Part shown: in pieces, positions 6,371 to 9,546 of the stretch | Numbering within the stretch: position 1 is the first letter of the stretch | Layout of the letters: each line of letters starts with the position of its first letter | DNA from: Nitrospiraceae bacterium | GTDB lineage: Bacteria > Nitrospirota > Thermodesulfovibrionia > Thermodesulfovibrionales > UBA1546 | DNA length: 9,546 bases | Assembly (NCBI GenBank): GCA_003535475.1 | Contig: DOHC01000105.1 | Span: 1-9,546 of the forward strand | Direction: 5' to 3' | Notes under the pieces: generated by a model | Told to the model about the DNA's origin: nothing | The model's input: the letters and a program-made list of their open reading frames with translations, nothing else | The model's database searches: none | Program-made: the position numbers and the translations under genes

Positions 6371-7153
6371 TTATTTTTTCTTGTTCATCACTGACGGAAC
6401 CGCATCCGGATAGAAAAGATTGACACCGTGTTTTTTATAATTTCCGATCAAATGCTGTCCTTCAAGTGATGTAACAAAGGCGATAAAATCCATTGCCTCT
6501 CTATATTTGACTTTGGCGAATTTATTGGGATCAACTGCGATTACGCTGTAATTGTTCCTCAATATAGGATCACCCCTGAACAAGATCTTCAGATCAAGCT
6601 TGGGTTCATATTTGAGGAATGTCCCCACATCAGTTAATGTGTATGCTCCCTTTTGCTTGGCCATCAGTAGCGTGTCGGCCATATTAGCACCTGCCTCAAA
6701 GTACCAACCCTTTCCTTTCGGGCTAACGCCGGCATCATCCCAGATATCTAATTCTCTGATATTTGTGCCGGAATCATCACCCCTTGATACAAAGGGAGAT
6801 CCTTTCTCTGCAATTTCTTCAAATGATTCGATAGCGGTTTTTGATTTTTTTATCCCCGCAGGGTCTTTAGCAGGACCTGCAATAACAAAATCATTGTGCA
6901 TTACTAACCTTCTGTTTACACCGTATCCTTCAGCAATAAATTTTTCCTCACGGAAAGGGTCGTGCACAAACAACATATCTGCTTCGCCCTTCTTTGCAAT
7001 CCTGATCGCTTTGCCTGTACCAACAGCGATGATTTCTATTTTTACTCCAAAGAGAGTTGATTTCTCATAAGCAGGAATGAGAATATCAAAAAGTCCTGAA
7101 TTCTGTGTACTCGTAGTAGACGCAATTACAAGCTTTGTTTTCTCTTTTGCCAT
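6371..7153 (-). CDS. TupA-like binding protein lacking a signal peptide (first operon gene)
   Basis: This 260-aa protein carries a complete TupA-type binding domain: ligand motif STTSTQNSGLF (12-22), SRGDDSGTNIRE (123-134), YTLTDVGTF (171-179) and FVHDPFREE (62-70). It begins MAKEKTKLVIAS, so the first strand of the domain starts within seven residues of the initiator Met and there is no export signal. The start is secured by an AGGGGGTGA site a few bases upstream. Extending the frame upstream adds only about 13 hydrophilic codons (DNYHLYKYLGGDI) before a TGA, so no signal is hidden there. A cytoplasmic binding protein could buffer the imported oxyanion, hand it to cofactor synthesis, or report its level to the regulator. 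The less exciting possibility is a protein that lost its signal and is now non-functional, but all binding motifs are preserved. Confidence 0.88.
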   Translation of the reverse strand: MAKEKTKLVIASTTSTQNSGLFDILIPAYEKSTLFGVKIEIIAVGTGKAIRIAKKGEADMLFVHDPFREEKFIAEGYGVNRRLVMHNDFVIAGPAKDPAGIKKSKTAIESFEEIAEKGSPFVSRGDDSGTNIRELDIWDDAGVSPKGKGWYFEAGANMADTLLMAKQKGAYTLTDVGTFLKYEPKLDLKILFRGDPILRNNYSVIAVDPNKFAKVKYREAMDFIAFVTSLEGQHLIGNYKKHGVNLFYPDAVPSVMNKKK

Positions 7154-7173
7154 AATATCACCCCCTAAGTATT

Positions 7174-7201
7174 TGTATAAATGATAATTGTCTCATTACA
7201 A
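7174..7201 (-). promoter_or_regulatory. Candidate promoter of the tup operon
   Basis: On the - strand TTGTAA (7196-7201) and TATACA (7174-7179) are separated by 16 bases. The -10 lies about 20 bases before the first gene's ATG at 7153, giving a very short leader with no room for a riboswitch. The -35 falls inside the LysR-type inverted repeat, so regulator binding should affect RNA polymerase directly. Confidence 0.5.
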
Positions 7202-7207
7202 GACAAT
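7187..7207. promoter_or_regulatory. LysR-type operator (perfect inverted repeat)
   Basis: Arms ATTGTCT and AGACAAT are perfect complements separated by seven bases (CATTACA). The repeat contains the LysR-box arrangement T-N11-A (T7191 to A7203). It lies in the spacer between the operon and the divergent lysR-type gene, overlapping the candidate operon -35 and lying about 48 bases before the -35 of the regulator gene. It is the strongest candidate binding site for the regulator. Its placement over the -35 suggests repression, or control by an inducer-dependent shift of the bound protein. Confidence 0.6.
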
Positions 7208-7254
7208 CAAATTAATTAAAGTCATCCTAATAATGAAAATAAATCATCTATACA

Positions 7255-7283
7255 TTGACAACCTTTTTGAGCCACCTTAAAAT
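7255..7283 (+). promoter_or_regulatory. Sigma-70 promoter of the LysR-type regulator gene
   Basis: TTGACA (7255-7260) matches the -35 consensus perfectly. After exactly 17 bases comes TAAAAT (7278-7283), one mismatch from the -10 consensus. The ATG lies 47 bases beyond the -10. Confidence 0.75.
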
Positions 7284-7330
7284 GAATGAAAACAAATGGA
7301 TAAACCTCTATTCTTATGAGATTGCAATAA

Positions 7331-8236
7331 ATGGAAGATAACAGGCTCAAAGCATTCTGTCTTGTTGTTGAGATGAGGAGCTTTTCTAAAGCAGGCGAAG
7401 CAATCTTTGTAACACAATCTGCCATGAGCCACATCATAAAAAACCTTGAAGATGAAATAGGAGTGAAGCTTATCAACAGATCAGGCAAGAAGGTGATACC
7501 AACTCCTGCCGGATGGCTCTTCTATAACCAGTCAAAAAAGATACTCGAAGCGTATAAAACATTGGGAAATGATATCAATAAACTTATTAAGGAAATTAAG
7601 GGGCCTCTTAACCTGGGGGCAAGTGCAACTATTGCTAAGTATTTGTTACCTCAAGTACTGTATGATTTTTCGAAAAGATACCCTGAAGTACAAATAAATC
7701 TCACTGTATCAAATACGGAGGCGATCATTAATGAACTTCTACAGGGAAATATTGATTTGGGAATTGTTGAGGGAAATATAAAGAATAAAGGGATTGCTTT
7801 AGAAGAAATTGCTGATGACGAGATAGTTTTAATTGCCTCTGACGAAAACCCTTTGGCAAAGAAAGGGCATATTACTCAGCAGGATTTTCTGTTTCAACCA
7901 TTCATAATGCCTCAGGCAGGATCAGGACTGCGGGAATTCATAGAGGATTTTTTACAGACATTAAAGATGGAACCAAAAGACATTAAGGTATCCATGACCC
8001 TCGGCGATTCTGAGCTGATTGTTCAAATGGTTCAGTCAGGCATTGGCATCTCGTTCGTTTCAAAGTGGACTGTTTTCAGCCCAATCAAGGAAGGAACGAT
8101 AAAAGTTTTAAAGCTGCCGGGGAAAAGCCTTTATAGAAAGTTTTATATAGTCTGCCTTAACAAAGAGCCTTCAACAATGGTTGCAAAAACTTTCTTCAAG
8201 TTTATTAAGGATTACCGGTTTTTTATACCCTTTTAG
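7331..8236 (+). CDS. LysR-family transcriptional regulator, divergent from the tup operon
   Basis: This 301-aa protein has the standard LysR layout. A winged helix-turn-helix occupies about residues 1-60 (SFSKAGEAIFVTQSAMSHII, then the IGVKLINR wing), followed by a linker helix to about 88. A periplasmic-binding-protein-like effector domain starts at GPLNLGASATIAKYLLP (91-107) and runs to the end. It probably controls the divergent tup operon and its own gene through the inverted repeat in the shared spacer. The effector may be the transported oxyanion or a related sulfur or aromatic metabolite; the sequence does not say which. It is not ModE-like: no molbindin (TOBE) domain is visible. Only a weak GAG precedes the ATG, so translation may be modest. 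It converges with the integrase gene. Confidence 0.9.
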   Translation: MEDNRLKAFCLVVEMRSFSKAGEAIFVTQSAMSHIIKNLEDEIGVKLINRSGKKVIPTPAGWLFYNQSKKILEAYKTLGNDINKLIKEIKGPLNLGASATIAKYLLPQVLYDFSKRYPEVQINLTVSNTEAIINELLQGNIDLGIVEGNIKNKGIALEEIADDEIVLIASDENPLAKKGHITQQDFLFQPFIMPQAGSGLREFIEDFLQTLKMEPKDIKVSMTLGDSELIVQMVQSGIGISFVSKWTVFSPIKEGTIKVLKLPGKSLYRKFYIVCLNKEPSTMVAKTFFKFIKDYRFFIPF

Positions 8237-8477
8237 AATGGTGATAACCGGATCATTAGGCTGCGAGTTATATACAATAATCAATAGAGATTGGAAACTT
8301 TTGAAACATTGACTCCTATGTGCACAGTGCAAGCGAGGATTCTCTGAATGCCATTTATTACGGCTTCAAATGTTGGAATAGTGGTAGCGTGCTATGTGCG
8401 AGCAGTACGAAAGGCAATTCGCAGGCAATGTTTCTTGAAAGCAGCAGACCCCGGCGATCAATTGTTTGTCTGGATTT
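8237..8477. other. Gene-poor spacer between the regulator and the integrase
   Basis: No recognisable gene is present. An inverted repeat CCGGTT (8215-8220) and AACCGG (8246-8251) brackets the lysR stop codon but has a long loop and no T-run, so it is at best a poor terminator. A 59-codon frame on the + strand (8348-8527) has GAGG about ten bases upstream, but it runs antisense into the end of the integrase and resembles nothing I know. The GC content appears to rise from about 8320 onwards compared with the tup region, which would fit a boundary between segments of different origin. Confidence 0.4.
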
Positions 8478-9317
8478 CTACCTTCCGTGCAGGATATCCA
8501 TCCACCTTATGGCTTCAGTGTCGCTGATCTTTCCCAAGTATATTTGGGTTGTCTTCAGATCCTGATGCCTTAGAATGACCTTGGAGATAATCTCCAGAGG
8601 GACTCCATTTCTGCTGGCATATGTCGCTGAGTGTCTTCGCAGATCATGGGGTGATATTTTGACATTCAGTTTCTTTCCCAATCCGGTGACTATGTTCCTG
8701 ACAGCAGTATAACAGAGTGGGAACACTCTGTTATCGGGGGATATCTGCTTCGAGGAAATATACTCAGTCAGCCTGTTCGCAATGTGTTCAGGCATAAAGG
8801 CAACCTCGGCGTCTCTTCCCGACTTAGGCTCCTGGATCATGAGTTTTCTGCCAGAGACATCGGAAACTCTGAGGTTGAGAACTTCTCCGATTCTCAGTCC
8901 ACACCGGGCTTGAAGTTCCAAGATAAGACGATCCCTGACGTTTCGAGAGTTGAAAATGATCTCGTCTACTGTCTCTTTGTCCAGGATCTTTCTCGGCCGG
9001 TGGTAAACGTTCTTGAATGCCTTAAATAAAATACCGGCGTTGCAGGGGTTCTTGACGTTCAGATGGGCGGTTTCAATAATATAGTTGAAGAACGCCTTAA
9101 CTTGAGCGTATCGAAGGTGACGGGTGGATCTGTTAAGGGTGGCGGTACAATCCTCTAAGAACTTTCCGATGTCCTCTGATGAAACAGATACAACCTCCCA
9201 TTCAGAAAACCTTTCCTGGATCTTGTCCAGAAATTTCCCATAGCTCTTTAGGGTACTCTTCTTGACAGTATTAGTCTGATGTCGCTTAAAGAGCTCTATG
9301 GCTTCTCGTACAGTCAT
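8478..9317 (-). CDS. Tyrosine recombinase / phage-type integrase
   Basis: This 279-aa protein is complete and probably active. The N-terminal SAM-like core-binding domain spans about 1-95 (TLKSYGKFLDKIQERF and the RSTRHLRYAQVKAFFNYI helix). The catalytic domain contains R142 in GLRIGE, K165, H224-D-L-R227 in SPHDLRRHSATYA, H251 and the nucleophile Y260 in TTQIYLG. It would cut and rejoin DNA at paired att or core sites. The length is like XerC/XerD, but it lacks the usual LGH motif (here ILRHQDL). Isolated small recombinases of this type are common in anaerobic proteobacteria and often mark mobile or rearranged segments. The start is fixed by a near-perfect AAGGAGG seven bases before the ATG. 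No partner excisionase or other phage genes are seen. Confidence 0.92.
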   Translation of the reverse strand: MTVREAIELFKRHQTNTVKKSTLKSYGKFLDKIQERFSEWEVVSVSSEDIGKFLEDCTATLNRSTRHLRYAQVKAFFNYIIETAHLNVKNPCNAGILFKAFKNVYHRPRKILDKETVDEIIFNSRNVRDRLILELQARCGLRIGEVLNLRVSDVSGRKLMIQEPKSGRDAEVAFMPEHIANRLTEYISSKQISPDNRVFPLCYTAVRNIVTGLGKKLNVKISPHDLRRHSATYASRNGVPLEIISKVILRHQDLKTTQIYLGKISDTEAIRWMDILHGR

Positions 9318-9546
9318 GATAACACCTCCTTATGTGTTAGTGCGCTGCCGGAGTCTGCATAATTAAATTGTAGTGCAAATAGGAGAGCTATAAAATTGAG
9401 GGCATTTAGTCAGGGGTAGGTCTGCACTGATAACTAACGCTATAGCTATTTCGGGAATAGTATCGATTTCCCATCGTAACCTGCCACGTGAGCAGAATCA
9501 TTAAAAGTTTCGACTTCTGTGAGCTATACGTAACAAAACAAATTGA
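9318..9546. other. Upstream region of the integrase, no gene seen
   Basis: The bases to the right of the integrase hold its ribosome binding site and the small inverted repeat listed separately, then AT-rich and mixed sequence without a recognisable gene on either strand. Weak -10-like sequences (for example TACAAT on the - strand near 9371-9376) lack a matching -35. The promoter of the integrase is therefore not resolved. Confidence 0.4.
9320..9339 (-). repeat. Short inverted repeat around the integrase ribosome binding site
   Basis: TAACAC (9320-9325) and GTGTTA (9334-9339) are perfect complements separated by 8 bases. On the - strand the loop holds most of the AAGGAGG that serves the integrase ATG at 9317. 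It could modulate translation, or be an integrase binding site, since tyrosine recombinases bind inverted arms around a 6-8 base spacer. Six-base arms are short enough to arise by chance. Confidence 0.35.

Noticed and set aside
6552..7070. 172-codon open frame on the + strand
   Set aside because: It lies wholly antisense to the signal-less TupA-like gene, whose motifs and ribosome binding site are clear; no ribosome binding site or family was recognised for the antisense frame.
7154..7174. Molybdenum-cofactor-type riboswitch in front of the operon
   Set aside because: The predicted leader from the candidate promoter to the first ATG is only around 15 bases, too short for such an RNA, and no other structured leader was seen.
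8320..8565. Open frames on the + strand between the regulator and the integrase (81 codons, and 59 codons from 8348)
   Set aside because: Both run antisense into the integrase end and resemble no family I know. A GAGG before the shorter one is not enough to call a gene.

Overview
The window looks like part of the chromosome of a Gram-negative, probably anaerobic bacterium, such as a member of the former Deltaproteobacteria or the Nitrospirota. This taxonomic guess is inference. It rests on a cleavable signal peptide plus a C-terminal-Phe outer-membrane porin (so there is an outer membrane), moderately low GC, and a tungstate-type ABC uptake locus, a cargo typical of anaerobes that use tungsten or molybdenum enzymes. 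No rRNA, tRNA or CRISPR array was seen.

Left part (1-1621). A broken 5' fragment of a UPF0047/YjbQ-family gene lies on the + strand (about 2-167) and is cut off after roughly 55 codons. On the - strand follow two tightly coupled genes of unknown function: a 316-aa membrane-anchored protein (436-1386) and a 78-aa double-CxxC zinc-ribbon protein (198-434). About 235 bases with no convincing gene separate them from the next block.

Centre (1622-8236). This is an oxyanion-uptake locus of the tungstate (Tup) type. Transcribed leftwards, in order: a TupA-like binding protein with no signal peptide (6371-7153), a secreted TupA-like protein with an altered ligand motif (5484-6347), a canonical secreted TupA (4602-5420), an OprP/OprO-type outer-membrane porin (3063-4589), the TupB permease (2272-2979) and the TupC ATPase (1622-2275). 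A divergent LysR-type regulator (7331-8236) is transcribed rightwards. The 177-base divergent spacer carries a near-consensus promoter for the regulator, a plausible promoter for the operon, and a perfect 7+7 inverted repeat of LysR-box form overlapping the operon -35. A 12-bp stem-loop followed by a plausible new promoter separates the porin from tupB, so the binding-protein/porin half and the permease/ATPase half could be expressed at different levels.

Right part (8237-9546). After a 241-base spacer comes a complete tyrosine recombinase on the - strand (8478-9317), with all catalytic residues and a strong ribosome binding site partly inside a small hairpin. The recombinase, the truncated YjbQ gene and the orphan membrane/zinc-ribbon pair give the edges of the window an accessory, rearranged character.

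Working model: the porin admits the anion, one or both secreted binding proteins capture it, and TupB/TupC import it. The signal-less binding protein may hold or sense the anion in the cytoplasm, and the LysR protein controls the locus. The substrate (tungstate, molybdate or another oxyanion) cannot be settled from sequence alone.
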